Shown here piece by piece: positions 34,907-43,135 of a stretch of 64,000 nucleotides of DNA. Position numbers and translations under genes: made by a program. The DNA is from Streptomyces sp. GQFP (lineage in GTDB: Bacteria; Actinomycetota; Actinomycetes; Streptomycetales; Streptomycetaceae): assembly GCF_021545335.1 (NCBI RefSeq), contig NZ_CP089312.1, positions 8,184,001 to 8,248,000 on the forward strand, given 5' to 3'. The notes below the pieces were generated by a model. That model was not told the DNA's origin. It saw only the letters and a program-made list of their open reading frames with translations, and did not search any database. How positions within the stretch are numbered: the first letter of the stretch is position 1; every line of letters begins with the position of its first letter.

Positions 34907-36661
34907 CTACGCCGACTCCCGCCACCCATTGGTAATAGGCAACCGCCGATCCTTCCCGAACCCCTTCGCCGAGATCTTCGTCCCCGGCGGATACTGCCGC
35001 CGCTTGTACTCCGCCGTATCCACCATCCGCAGCACCCGAGTCACCAACTCCGCGTCGAACCCGGCCGCGACGATCGCGTCGGCACCCGTGTCCCGGTCCA
35101 CGTACAGCTCGAGGATCGCGTCCAGTACCGGATAGTCGGGGAGGGAATCCGTGTCGATCTGCCCCGGACGCAGCTCCGCACTCGGCGGTTTGCTGATCGA
35201 GTTCTCCGGGATGGGCGGGGTCTGACCCCGCTCCTCCGCCGCCCGATTCCGCCACTTCGCCAGCCGGAAGATCGACGTCTTGTACACGTCCTTGATCGGG
35301 CCGTACGCGCCCACCGAGTCGCCGTACAACGTCGAGTAACCCACCGCCAGTTCGGACTTGTTGCCCGGCGCCAGCACGATGTGGCCCTCCTGGTTGGAGA
35401 TCGCCATCAGCATCGTGCCGCGCAGGCGTGACTGGAGGTTCTCCTCCGCCAGGCCCGTCAGGCCCAGGGAGCCCATGTACGCGTCGAACATCGGCGCGAT
35501 CGGCACCGTACGGAAGTTCAGCCCCGTCCGGCGAGCCAGTTCCTCCGCGTCGCCGATCGAGTGGTCGGAGGAGTACTTGGACGGCATCGCCACGCCGTAC
35601 ACGTTCTCCGCGCCCACCGCGTCGCACGCCAGCGCCGCCACGAGGGCCGAGTCGATGCCGCCGGACAGGCCGATCAGGACAGACCGGAAGCCGTTCTTCT
35701 TCACGTACGCCCGCAGGCCAACCACCAGCGCCGAGTACATCTCCTCGTCGTCGTCCAGGCGTTCCGCGTACGCCCCGGCCAGCTCGGGCTCGTACGCCTC
35801 CACCGGCTCCTCCGACAGCACCACCCGGTCGATGCGCAGACCGTCGTCCACCACGCCCACCGGCGGGTCCGGCAGCGCCGCCGGCAGGTCCAGGTCCAGG
35901 ACCACGCAGCCCTCCGTGAACTGGGGGGCCCGCGCGATCACCTCGCCGTTCCCGTCCACCACGATCGAGTCGCCGTCGAAGACCAGTTCGTCCTGGCCGC
36001 CGACCATCGCCAGGTAGGCGGTCGTGCAGCCCGCCTCCTGGGCGCGCTTGCGGACCAGTTCCAGGCGCGTGTCGTCCTTGTCGCGCTCGAAGGGGGAGGC
36101 GTTGATCGAGAGCAGCAGGCCAGCCTTCGCCGAGCGCGCCGCCGGGACCCGGCCGCCGTCCTGCCACAGGTCCTCGCAGATGGCCAGGGCCACGTCCACA
36201 CCGTGTACCCGCAGCACCGGCATCGTGTCGCCCTGCACGAAATAGCGGAACTCGTCGAAGACGCCGTAGTTGGGGAGGTGGTGCTTGGCGTAGGTGAGGA
36301 TCACCTCGCCGTTGTGCAGCACCGCGCCCGCGTTGCGCGGGGAGCCCGCCGGGCGGCCGAATTTCGGCAGGTCGGTCTCGGAGCGGTCGAGGTAGCCGAC
36401 AACCACCGGCAGCTCACCGAAGCCCTCGTCGGCCAGGCGCGCGGCGAGCGAGCGCAGGGCCGCGCGGGACGCCTCCACGAAGGAGGAGCGCAGGGCGAGG
36501 TCCTCGACGGGGTACCCGGTCAGCACCATCTCCGGGAACGCCACGAGATGCGCTCCCTGCTCGGCGGAGTGCCGGGTCCAGCGGAGGATCGATTCCGCGT
36601 TCCCGGCGATGTCGCCGACGCGCGAGTCGATCTGGTTCAGGGCGAGGCGTAGTTGAGGCAC
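34907..36661 (-). CDS. nadE: Glutamine-dependent NAD+ synthetase
   Basis: A 584-aa cytoplasmic enzyme that amidates nicotinate adenine dinucleotide to NAD+ using glutamine and ATP. The N-terminal nitrilase-type glutaminase has the catalytic triad Glu44 ('FPEMVLTGYP'), Lys126 ('TYAKHHLPNYGVFDE') and Cys162 ('LAICEDLW'). The C-terminal synthetase has the pyrophosphate loop 'LSGGIDSALVAALA' (Ser333-Ser338) and the conserved end 'KISAKGFGKDRRLPITNG'. GTG 36661 is the start that gives the normal N-terminus. Fragments of its 3' end occur at 19922-20064. It lies just downstream of the sedolisin gene on the same strand. Confidence 0.95.
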   Translation of the reverse strand: MPQLRLALNQIDSRVGDIAGNAESILRWTRHSAEQGAHLVAFPEMVLTGYPVEDLALRSSFVEASRAALRSLAARLADEGFGELPVVVGYLDRSETDLPKFGRPAGSPRNAGAVLHNGEVILTYAKHHLPNYGVFDEFRYFVQGDTMPVLRVHGVDVALAICEDLWQDGGRVPAARSAKAGLLLSINASPFERDKDDTRLELVRKRAQEAGCTTAYLAMVGGQDELVFDGDSIVVDGNGEVIARAPQFTEGCVVLDLDLPAALPDPPVGVVDDGLRIDRVVLSEEPVEAYEPELAGAYAERLDDDEEMYSALVVGLRAYVKKNGFRSVLIGLSGGIDSALVAALACDAVGAENVYGVAMPSKYSSDHSIGDAEELARRTGLNFRTVPIAPMFDAYMGSLGLTGLAEENLQSRLRGTMLMAISNQEGHIVLAPGNKSELAVGYSTLYGDSVGAYGPIKDVYKTSIFRLAKWRNRAAEERGQTPPIPENSISKPPSAELRPGQIDTDSLPDYPVLDAILELYVDRDTGADAIVAAGFDAELVTRVLRMVDTAEYKRRQYPPGTKISAKGFGKDRRLPITNGWRESA

Positions 36662-36690
36662 GCCGCCAAGTGTAATCGTCAATGCGACGC

Positions 36691-36742
36691 GATGGGGTGG
36701 CGGAGAGGTGTGGGCCACCCCACGTCCCTCCGCCACCCCATC
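36691..36742 (-). terminator. Terminator of the sedolisin gene
   Basis: 14-bp perfect arms (GATGGGGTGGCGGA and complement) around a 24-nt loop that can itself pair. It lies in the 96-bp gap before nadE and separates the two minus-strand genes. Confidence 0.75.
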
Positions 36743-36757
36743 CATCCAGGAGCTGCC

Positions 36758-38701
36758 TCAGCGGCGGTACGACTCCACGTAACCCTTCGCGGGCGTACCC
36801 ACGCCGGTCACGTCGTCGTAGCCGCGTACGGCCTTCAGCGAGCTGTCCTTGCCGAGGCTGCGGACGGAGGTGAGGATCCCGTCCGTGGCGTCGTAGCCGT
36901 TGGTGAAGTCCAGGCGTGCCACGGCGAGGCCGTACCCCGTGGGGTTGTCGGTCACGTCGTGGTAGAGCCCCGCACGGGAGGTGTACCTCGCGTAGATCGC
37001 AGGGTTGGCGAAGCCGATCGGCGCGCCGCCGCGGGCCTCCTGCGCGAGCGCCTGTACGGCCGCGATCACCGGCGCCGCAAGGGACGTACCGCCGATGCGG
37101 TACTCGCTGTACGCGACGCCGCCCTCCGGCAGGGTCTGGGTCTGGCCGACCTTGAAACCGGTGTTCGGGTCGGCGATCGCCGAGATGTCCGGGACGACCC
37201 GGTTGCCCTTCTCGCTGTTGGCCTTCGCCAGCGAGTTCGGGACGATGCCCTTCTGGTAGAAGGGCTCCGCGACCGTCGCGCTGGTGCCGCCGCCCGCGCC
37301 GGAGGTGAAGGCGCCCGGGAAGTCCGTCCAGGACTTGCCGTCGGCCGACAGGGTGGCCTTCTCGGTGCCCCAGCCGGTCTCCCACTGGTACGCGTCACCC
37401 TTGCCGACCGCCAGCGACGTACCGCCGACCGCCGTCACCCACGCCGAGTTGGCCGGGGTGTCGACCTGCTTCGTACCGGTGTTGGCGACCTCGTCGCCGT
37501 TGTCGCCGGAGGAGAAGTAGAAGCCGATGCCCTCGACCGCGCCCAGCTTGAACACCTGGTCGTAGGCGGCGGCCAGGTCCGGCGTCTGGTTGGCCTCGAT
37601 GTCGCCCCACGAGTTGGAGACGATGTCCGCGAGGTGCTTGTCGACGATCGTGCCGAGGGAGTCCAGCAGGTCGTCGTCGGTGCAGGACGCCGAGCCGACG
37701 TACGTGATGTCCGCCGCCGGCGCGACCGCGTGCACGGCCTCGACGTCGAGGGTCTCCTCGCCGTACCAGCCGGCTGCCGAGCACTCCTCGGTGTACCTGT
37801 AGTCCGTCGGCAGGACCTGCTTGAGCTGGCCGCTGCGGTAGGCGGCGTCGCCGTGCTTGGCCGCGTAGGTGGCGGCGTCGCCGGCGATGTACGGCGAGGC
37901 GTAGGCGTCCGTGATGGCGACGCGCACCTTCTTGCCGGTCCAGCTGCCCGCGCCGTACGCGGCCCGCAGCTGCTTGCCCGTGTAGCCCTCGACGGCGTAC
38001 GGGATCTGCTTGCCGTACGCCGTCGGCAGCGTGGTGGCGGTGTTCGAGCCGTAGTACGAGGAGAACGGCCCGGCGTTGCGGAACACCGTCTCCGGCGCCG
38101 GCAGCGTGTCGTCGTGGGTCGCCGTGTGCGGGGCGTTGTCCAGACCCGTGACGGTCAGGACGGCACCGTTCAGGCTCTCCGGCGCGGAGGCGGTTTTCGC
38201 CGGCGCCCGGTACGTCTTCCTGCCCTTGGCGTAGTTGTGCAGCTGCGTGCCGAAGGCCTTCTCGGCGGCGGCCACGTCACCGGTCACCGTGACGTAGTGC
38301 GCCGTCACGCCGGTGACCTTGAGGCCCGCCGACGTCAGCCACGCCTTTACGGCCGCCACCTGTGCCGGTGTCGCCCCGAAGCGCTGCTGGACCTGCGCGG
38401 CGGTGAGGTACTTGCCGTACACGGCGGACGTCGGGTCGGAGACGGCCTTCGCGTACGCGGCCAGACCGGTGGCGTCCCGGCCGGCGAGGTAGACCCGGGC
38501 GGAGACCTTGGAGCTGTCGGACGTGGCTCCCTTGTCGGCCTTGGCGGTGGCCCACGCGGGCCTGGTGCCGGCGAGCGTGTCCCGGCCCGGGGAGTCCGCG
38601 GCATGGGCCGCGGGTATGCCGAGCGCCAGCGCGCCGGCGAGGAGCGGCAGGGTCGCTGCCAGGCTCACACCGGCGCGCGTGATGGCGCGATTGGATCTCA
38701 T
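36758..38701 (-). CDS. Secreted S53 (sedolisin/kumamolisin) serine-carboxyl protease
   Basis: A 647-aa acid-active extracellular peptidase. The signal peptide spans residues 1-35 ('IPAAHAA'). A Pro-kumamolisin activation domain occupies ~60-210 and the catalytic domain ~235-647. The catalytic ExxxD is Glu315/Asp319 ('GEETLDVEAVH'), the oxyanion region is 'SNSWGD', and the nucleophile is Ser540 in 'GGTSLAAP'. The C-terminal Ca-site region is 'GYDDVTGVGTP'. All essential residues are present. The start codon is the first ATG after a promoter-like gap of 150 bp to the DUF305 gene. Confidence 0.93.
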   Translation of the reverse strand: MRSNRAITRAGVSLAATLPLLAGALALGIPAAHAADSPGRDTLAGTRPAWATAKADKGATSDSSKVSARVYLAGRDATGLAAYAKAVSDPTSAVYGKYLTAAQVQQRFGATPAQVAAVKAWLTSAGLKVTGVTAHYVTVTGDVAAAEKAFGTQLHNYAKGRKTYRAPAKTASAPESLNGAVLTVTGLDNAPHTATHDDTLPAPETVFRNAGPFSSYYGSNTATTLPTAYGKQIPYAVEGYTGKQLRAAYGAGSWTGKKVRVAITDAYASPYIAGDAATYAAKHGDAAYRSGQLKQVLPTDYRYTEECSAAGWYGEETLDVEAVHAVAPAADITYVGSASCTDDDLLDSLGTIVDKHLADIVSNSWGDIEANQTPDLAAAYDQVFKLGAVEGIGFYFSSGDNGDEVANTGTKQVDTPANSAWVTAVGGTSLAVGKGDAYQWETGWGTEKATLSADGKSWTDFPGAFTSGAGGGTSATVAEPFYQKGIVPNSLAKANSEKGNRVVPDISAIADPNTGFKVGQTQTLPEGGVAYSEYRIGGTSLAAPVIAAVQALAQEARGGAPIGFANPAIYARYTSRAGLYHDVTDNPTGYGLAVARLDFTNGYDATDGILTSVRSLGKDSSLKAVRGYDDVTGVGTPAKGYVESYRR

Positions 38702-38855
38702 TGAGGAACCCCCTGATGCGGTTCAACGCGAGTGATCATCCGACTCTCGCGATGAACCGTTCATGCCAGGGGAATCAGGGGGACATGGCTGGGCCAAGAA
38801 CCCCCCAAGGAACCGCATGTGCAAGCGAGTTGAGGCATATGTCCCGACTGCGCGC

Positions 38856-39476
38856 TCAGGAAAGCGCCTTGGCGCCGCGCTCCTTCAACATCCCCGCCAT
38901 CAGGGAGATCTCCGACTCCTGCGCGTCGACCATGCCCTGCGCGAGCCGCTTCTCGACCCCCACCTCGCACCGCTCCACACACCCCTGGGCCATGTGGACA
39001 CCGCCCTGGTGGTGCTCGGTCATCAGCTGGAGGTAGAAGACCTCGGCCTGCTTGCCGCTGAGCTTGCCCAGCTTCGTCAGCTCGGTGTTGGTCGCCATGC
39101 CCGGCATCAGCGCGCCGTCCTTGCCGTCGGCCATGCCCGCCATGTCCATCCAGGACATCGGCGCGTCCGAGGACACCTTCGGCAGCTCCCACAGGTCGAG
39201 CCAGCCCAGCAGCATGCCGCGCTGGTTGGCCTGCGTCTGCGAGATGTCGTACGCGAGGCGCCTGATCTCCTCGTTGTCCGTCCGGTCGCGCACGATGTAC
39301 GACATCTCGACGGCCTGCTGGTGATGGACGGCCATGTCACGGGCGAACCCGGCGTCCGCGGAGTCGGCGGCGGGCGCCGTCATCCCGGAGTCGTCGCCGT
39401 CGGCGACCGCGTAGGTGATCGCGCCCGCCGCGATGAGCGCCGTCACGGCGGCACCGGCGATCCAGGGCGCGCGCAT
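38856..39476 (-). CDS. DUF305 membrane-anchored protein
   Basis: A 206-aa protein. One N-terminal membrane helix (residues ~4-25) is followed by an extracytoplasmic DUF305 helical bundle with paired metal-ligand-like motifs 'FARDMAVHHQQAVEMS' and 'YLQLMTEHHQGGVHMA'. The His/Met-rich pattern suggests copper or other metal binding. ATG 39476 (or GTG 39479) overlaps the stop of the DUF3105 gene, so the two are coupled. Confidence 0.88.
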   Translation of the reverse strand: MRAPWIAGAAVTALIAAGAITYAVADGDDSGMTAPAADSADAGFARDMAVHHQQAVEMSYIVRDRTDNEEIRRLAYDISQTQANQRGMLLGWLDLWELPKVSSDAPMSWMDMAGMADGKDGALMPGMATNTELTKLGKLSGKQAEVFYLQLMTEHHQGGVHMAQGCVERCEVGVEKRLAQGMVDAQESEISLMAGMLKERGAKALS

Positions 39477-40162
39477 CACTGCGACAGCCCGTTCGTGCAG
39501 GCGGCGCCCGGCTCGGGGGTCTGGTCGCCCTGGACGAACTCCGAGAAGAACTTGTCCACGTTCGGGTCGGTGGCGCTGGTCACCGTGCGCTGCTTGCCCC
39601 ACGCGGAGAGCATGATCGGGTCGGCCTGCTTGTCGTCCGGGCTCATCAGCGTGTACGGCGTCTTCTTCACCTTGGCCGCGAGCGCGTCGATGTCGGTCTT
39701 CGACGCCTTGCTGTTGTACGTCACCCACACGGCGCCGTGCTCCAGCGAGTGCACGGCGTTCATGTTGTTGATCGCCTTGGTGTAGACGTCGCCGTTGCAG
39801 TTCATCCAGACCGCGTTGTGGTCGCCGCCGACCGGGGGCTCCATCGGGTAGTTCACGGTCTTGGTGACGTGGTTCTGGGTGAGCTTCGTGTCCCAGGTCT
39901 TGACGCCGTCCGCGCCGGTGACGAACTTGCCCGTGCCCTTGGAGTCGCTCGCGGCGGTGCTGCTGTCGTCGTCGGACTGCGACCGCACGAGGACCGTCGC
40001 ACCGACCACGAGGCCGGCCACTATGACGACGCTCACGCCGATCGTGAGGATCCGGTTCCGGCGCTCGCGCGAGCGCTCGGCGCGCCGCATCTCCTCTATG
40101 CGCGCCTTGCGCGCCGCGCTGCCGCTGCCGCTGTCTTTGGCGCTCTTCTTGGCGGAACCCAT
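39476..40162 (-). CDS. DUF3105 membrane-anchored protein
   Basis: A 228-aa protein. A charged cytoplasmic N-terminus ('EEMRRAERSRERRNRI') precedes one membrane helix (~40-62) and an outside DUF3105 domain containing 'NYPMEPPVGGDHNAVW', 'MNCNGDVYT' and 'SLEHGAVWVTY'. The conserved His and Cys residues suggest metal binding. ATG 40162 has AAGGA at 9 nt. It is the first gene of a two-gene operon with DUF305, a pairing that suggests one extracytoplasmic function. Confidence 0.88.
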   Translation of the reverse strand: MGSAKKSAKDSGSGSAARKARIEEMRRAERSRERRNRILTIGVSVVIVAGLVVGATVLVRSQSDDDSSTAASDSKGTGKFVTGADGVKTWDTKLTQNHVTKTVNYPMEPPVGGDHNAVWMNCNGDVYTKAINNMNAVHSLEHGAVWVTYNSKASKTDIDALAAKVKKTPYTLMSPDDKQADPIMLSAWGKQRTVTSATDPNVDKFFSEFVQGDQTPEPGAACTNGLSQ

Positions 40163-40483
40163 GGGATCGATCCTTCTGGGGAAAGGGACGGGGAAAGGGA
40201 CGGTCGGTCCCCTGATCGTAATCCGTGGCGGCTGATCGTCGGCCCCGATGGCCCGCAACGGTTCCGGTCGGTGGTCGCCCATTACGGATATCGCCGCGAA
40301 CAGGCAAGATGGGCTGCAGAGCGGTCCACCCGCCGTACGTGAGGCGTTCACTCCGAGGTCGGCTGGACGATCAAGGTGCGCAACGCGCATGAAATGCTGT
40401 TGTGGTGGGATGCTCAGGTGCCCGACCGCCTTCCGTGGTGCGGGAGACAGGCGGCCTGACCAGCAAGGATGGGGAAGCGGAAG

Positions 40484-41845
40484 ATGGACAAGCAGCAGGA
40501 GTTCGTGCTCCGGACGTTGGAGGAGCGTGACATCCGGTTCGTCCGGCTGTGGTTCACGGACGTGCTGGGCTTCCTCAAGTCCGTGGCCGTGGCCCCGGCG
40601 GAGCTGGAGCAGGCCTTCGACGAGGGCATCGGTTTCGACGGCTCCGCGATCGAGGGATTCGCTCGCGTATACGAGTCCGACATGATCGCCAAGCCGGACC
40701 CGTCGACGTTCCAGATCCTCCCGTGGCGCGCGGAGGCCCCCGGTACGGCCCGGATGTTCTGCGACATCCTCATGCCGGACGGCTCGCCGTCCTTCGCGGA
40801 CCCGCGCTACGTACTCAAGCGCGCCCTCACCCGCGGCTCCGACCTGGGCTTCACCTTCTACACCCACCCGGAGATCGAGTTCTTCCTCCTGAAGGACAAG
40901 CCGCTCGACGGCACCCGCCCGACCCCGGCCGACAACTCCGGCTACTTCGACCACACCCCGACCCACGTCGGCCAGGACTTCCGTCGCCAGGCCATCACGA
41001 TGCTGGAGTCGATGGGCATCTCGGTCGAGTTCTCCCACCACGAGGGTGCCCCCGGCCAGCAGGAGATCGACCTCCGCTACGCCGACGCGCTCTCCACGGC
41101 GGACAACATCATGACGTTCCGCCTGGTCATGAAGCAGGTGGCGCTGGAGCAGGGCGTGAACGCGACGTTCATGCCGAAGCCGTTCAGCGAGCACCCCGGC
41201 TCGGGCATGCACACGCACCTCTCCCTCTTCGAGGGCGACCGCAACGCGTTCTACGAGTCGGGCTCGGAGTACCAGCTCTCCAAGGTCGGCCGCTCCTTCA
41301 TCGCGGGCCTGCTGAAGCACTCGGCGGAGATCGCCGCCATCACCAACCAGTGGGTCAACTCGTACAAGCGCATCTGGGGCGGCTCGGAGCGCACGGCGGG
41401 CGCCGGCGGCGAGGCCCCCTCGTACATCTGTTGGGGCCACAACAACCGCTCGGCCCTGGTCCGCGTTCCGATGTACAAGCCCGGCAAGACGGGCTCCGCG
41501 CGCGTGGAGGTCCGCTCCCTGGACTCGGGCGCGAACCCGTACCTGGCGTACGCCGTCCTGCTGGCCGCCGGCCTCAAGGGCATCGAGGAGGGCTACGAAC
41601 TGCCCCCGGGCGCCGACGACGACGTATGGGCCCTCTCGGACGCGGAGCGCCGCGCGATGGGCATCGAGCCGCTGCCCCAGAACCTGGGGGAGGCGCTCAC
41701 GCTGATGGAGCGCAGCGAACTGGTCGCCGAGACGCTTGGTGAACACGTGTTCGACTTCTTCCTGCGGAACAAGCGGCAGGAGTGGGAGGAGTACCGGTCC
41801 GAGGTGACCGCGTTCGAGCTGCGGAAGAATCTGCCGGTTCTTTAG
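40484..41845 (+). CDS. glnA2: Glutamine synthetase-like enzyme GlnA2
   Basis: A 453-aa GS type I fold. The beta-grasp region includes 'FDGSAIEGFARVYESDM', the ATP/Glu region 'PEIEFFL' and 'MPKPFSEHPGSGMHTHLSLF', then 'NSYKRI', 'ICWGHNNRSALVRVP' and 'VEVRSLDSGANPYLA'. The sequence closely resembles the Streptomyces coelicolor paralogue GlnA2, reported as a gamma-glutamylpolyamine synthetase in polyamine catabolism, rather than the housekeeping GlnA. ATG 40484 is preferred over 40469 because it has GGGGAAG spacing and matches the family N-terminus 'MDKQQEFVLRTLEERD'. It shares a bidirectional terminator with the convergent VOC gene. Confidence 0.88.
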   Translation: MDKQQEFVLRTLEERDIRFVRLWFTDVLGFLKSVAVAPAELEQAFDEGIGFDGSAIEGFARVYESDMIAKPDPSTFQILPWRAEAPGTARMFCDILMPDGSPSFADPRYVLKRALTRGSDLGFTFYTHPEIEFFLLKDKPLDGTRPTPADNSGYFDHTPTHVGQDFRRQAITMLESMGISVEFSHHEGAPGQQEIDLRYADALSTADNIMTFRLVMKQVALEQGVNATFMPKPFSEHPGSGMHTHLSLFEGDRNAFYESGSEYQLSKVGRSFIAGLLKHSAEIAAITNQWVNSYKRIWGGSERTAGAGGEAPSYICWGHNNRSALVRVPMYKPGKTGSARVEVRSLDSGANPYLAYAVLLAAGLKGIEEGYELPPGADDDVWALSDAERRAMGIEPLPQNLGEALTLMERSELVAETLGEHVFDFFLRNKRQEWEEYRSEVTAFELRKNLPVL

Positions 41846-41915
41846 GGGCTGTTTTGGGGTCCACCGGCCGCTTTCCCCTGCTGCGGCCGGGGGGGGGCTT
41901 GTCGCGCAGTTCCCC

Positions 41916-41953
41916 GCGCCCCTAAAGGGGGGCTGCGCCCCCTTTAGGGGCGC
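41916..41953. terminator. Bidirectional terminator between glnA2 and the VOC gene
   Basis: 15-bp perfect arms (GCGCCCCTAAAGGGG and complement) with an 8-nt loop. It overlaps the VOC gene's stop codon on the minus strand. Confidence 0.88.
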
Positions 41954-42387
41954 GCCGCCAGTTCGCCGAGCAGCTCGTGCAGGGGCTTCTGTGCCCGCAC
42001 TCGGTACTCCTGGATCGCCCAGCCATTCCCGTCCGGGTCCTTGAAGTACATGAAGGTCGCGCCGTCGTCCGGGGAGTACTGCATCGGTTCCGAGACCTCC
42101 AGGCCGCGTTCCGTCAGTTCGGCGTGGGCCGCCTTGATGTCGGGGACGCACAGCTGGAGGCCCTGGTACGAGCCCGGGGCCGGGGTGGGGCCGTCCATCG
42201 TCTCCCAGACGGTGTCGCCGAGGGCGATCGAACAGCCCGAGCCGGGTGGCGTGAGCTGGACGATGCGCATTCCCGGCATGACCTCCTGGTCGATGTCGAC
42301 GTGGAAACCGGCCTTGTCGCGGTAGAAGTCGCGGGCCCGGTCGATGTCGCTCACGGGCAGCGGGATCACTTCCAGCGTGTACTGCAT
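41944..42387 (-). CDS. VOC-family (glyoxalase-like) protein
   Basis: A 147-aa cytoplasmic protein with two betaalphabetabetabeta modules: 'LEVIPLPVSDIDRARDFYRD' and 'GLQLCVPDIKAAHAELTERG', ending in 'FMYFKDPDGNGWAIQEY'. The metal-ligand Glu of the second module (IQE) is present. The family includes lyases, dioxygenases and drug-binding proteins; the substrate is not deducible. It is convergent with glnA2. Confidence 0.88.
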   Translation of the reverse strand: MQYTLEVIPLPVSDIDRARDFYRDKAGFHVDIDQEVMPGMRIVQLTPPGSGCSIALGDTVWETMDGPTPAPGSYQGLQLCVPDIKAAHAELTERGLEVSEPMQYSPDDGATFMYFKDPDGNGWAIQEYRVRAQKPLHELLGELAARP

Positions 42388-42446
42388 GGCAGTCCTCCAG
42401 ATCGCTTCACGTCGTCCTTGACGGGCGCTCAGGGCGCTCAGGGCCC

Positions 42447-42962
42447 TCAGTCGAACCGCCAGCGCGTCTGGCTGAACGGCTCCCCCTTACCGAAGCCGAA
42501 AACCGTGCGGGGCGCCACCGAAAAGACCACAGCGTGTCCGGAGCCGTGCTGGAAGTGACCGTCCCGCACCTCGAAGTGCCAGAAGCTGCCGTATTTGGCC
42601 TCCCAGGCCGCGGCCAGCTCGCGCAGACGGTCGTCGTCCGACACCCGTACGGCCTCGCCCTCCACCACCAGGTCGTAGCCCTTGTCCCAGGTGTTGGTGC
42701 CCGTCGTCAGCACGACCTGCGGGTTCTGGGCGAGGTTGCGGGCCTTGCGTTCCTCGGGGCCCGTGCAGAAGTGCAGCGCGCCGTGCGACCAGATCGCGGG
42801 CAGTGGGGTGACGTGGGGGCGGCCGTCGGGTCGTACCGTCGAGATCCAGAAGAGTTCTGCGGAGCTGAGCCGTGCTTCTGTCTCGGGCCACGGGGGAGGG
42901 GTGGCGGTCTCGTCGCTGTAGCGGGGGTCGAGCCGGGTCTGCGGGGCAGTCGTGCCGGACAT
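42447..42962 (-). CDS. Pyridoxamine-5'-phosphate-oxidase-like flavin/F420-binding protein
   Basis: A 171-aa split-barrel protein: 'LSSAELFWISTVRPDGRPHV' then 'TPLPAIWSHGALHFCTGPEE', 'KARNLAQNPQVVLTTG' and 'GYDLVVEGEAVRV'. It belongs to the actinobacterial group that binds FMN or F420; no true PdxH active-site set is evident. The start ATG 42962 precedes 'SGTTAPQTRLDPRYS'. It is divergent from glnE. Confidence 0.85.
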   Translation of the reverse strand: MSGTTAPQTRLDPRYSDETATPPPWPETEARLSSAELFWISTVRPDGRPHVTPLPAIWSHGALHFCTGPEERKARNLAQNPQVVLTTGTNTWDKGYDLVVEGEAVRVSDDDRLRELAAAWEAKYGSFWHFEVRDGHFQHGSGHAVVFSVAPRTVFGFGKGEPFSQTRWRFD

Positions 42963-43135
42963 GGGGTGCCTCCTCGACGTCGGTGGTCCCGTCGTAGGGC
43001 TGACCCCGTACGGCGGCGGAAATCATCGGTCCCACCAGTGGACATCGCTCCGGTCCGGCCGGCGCTTCCAGCGGCCTCTCCGGTTAGGCTCATGGCCGTA
43101 CGACCTTGATCCGCTGGTCCGACGGGAGGCCCAGG

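Noticed and set aside
39737..40342. Plus-strand frame opposite the DUF3105 gene
   Set aside because: Antisense shadow; Arg/Val-rich and without domain matches.
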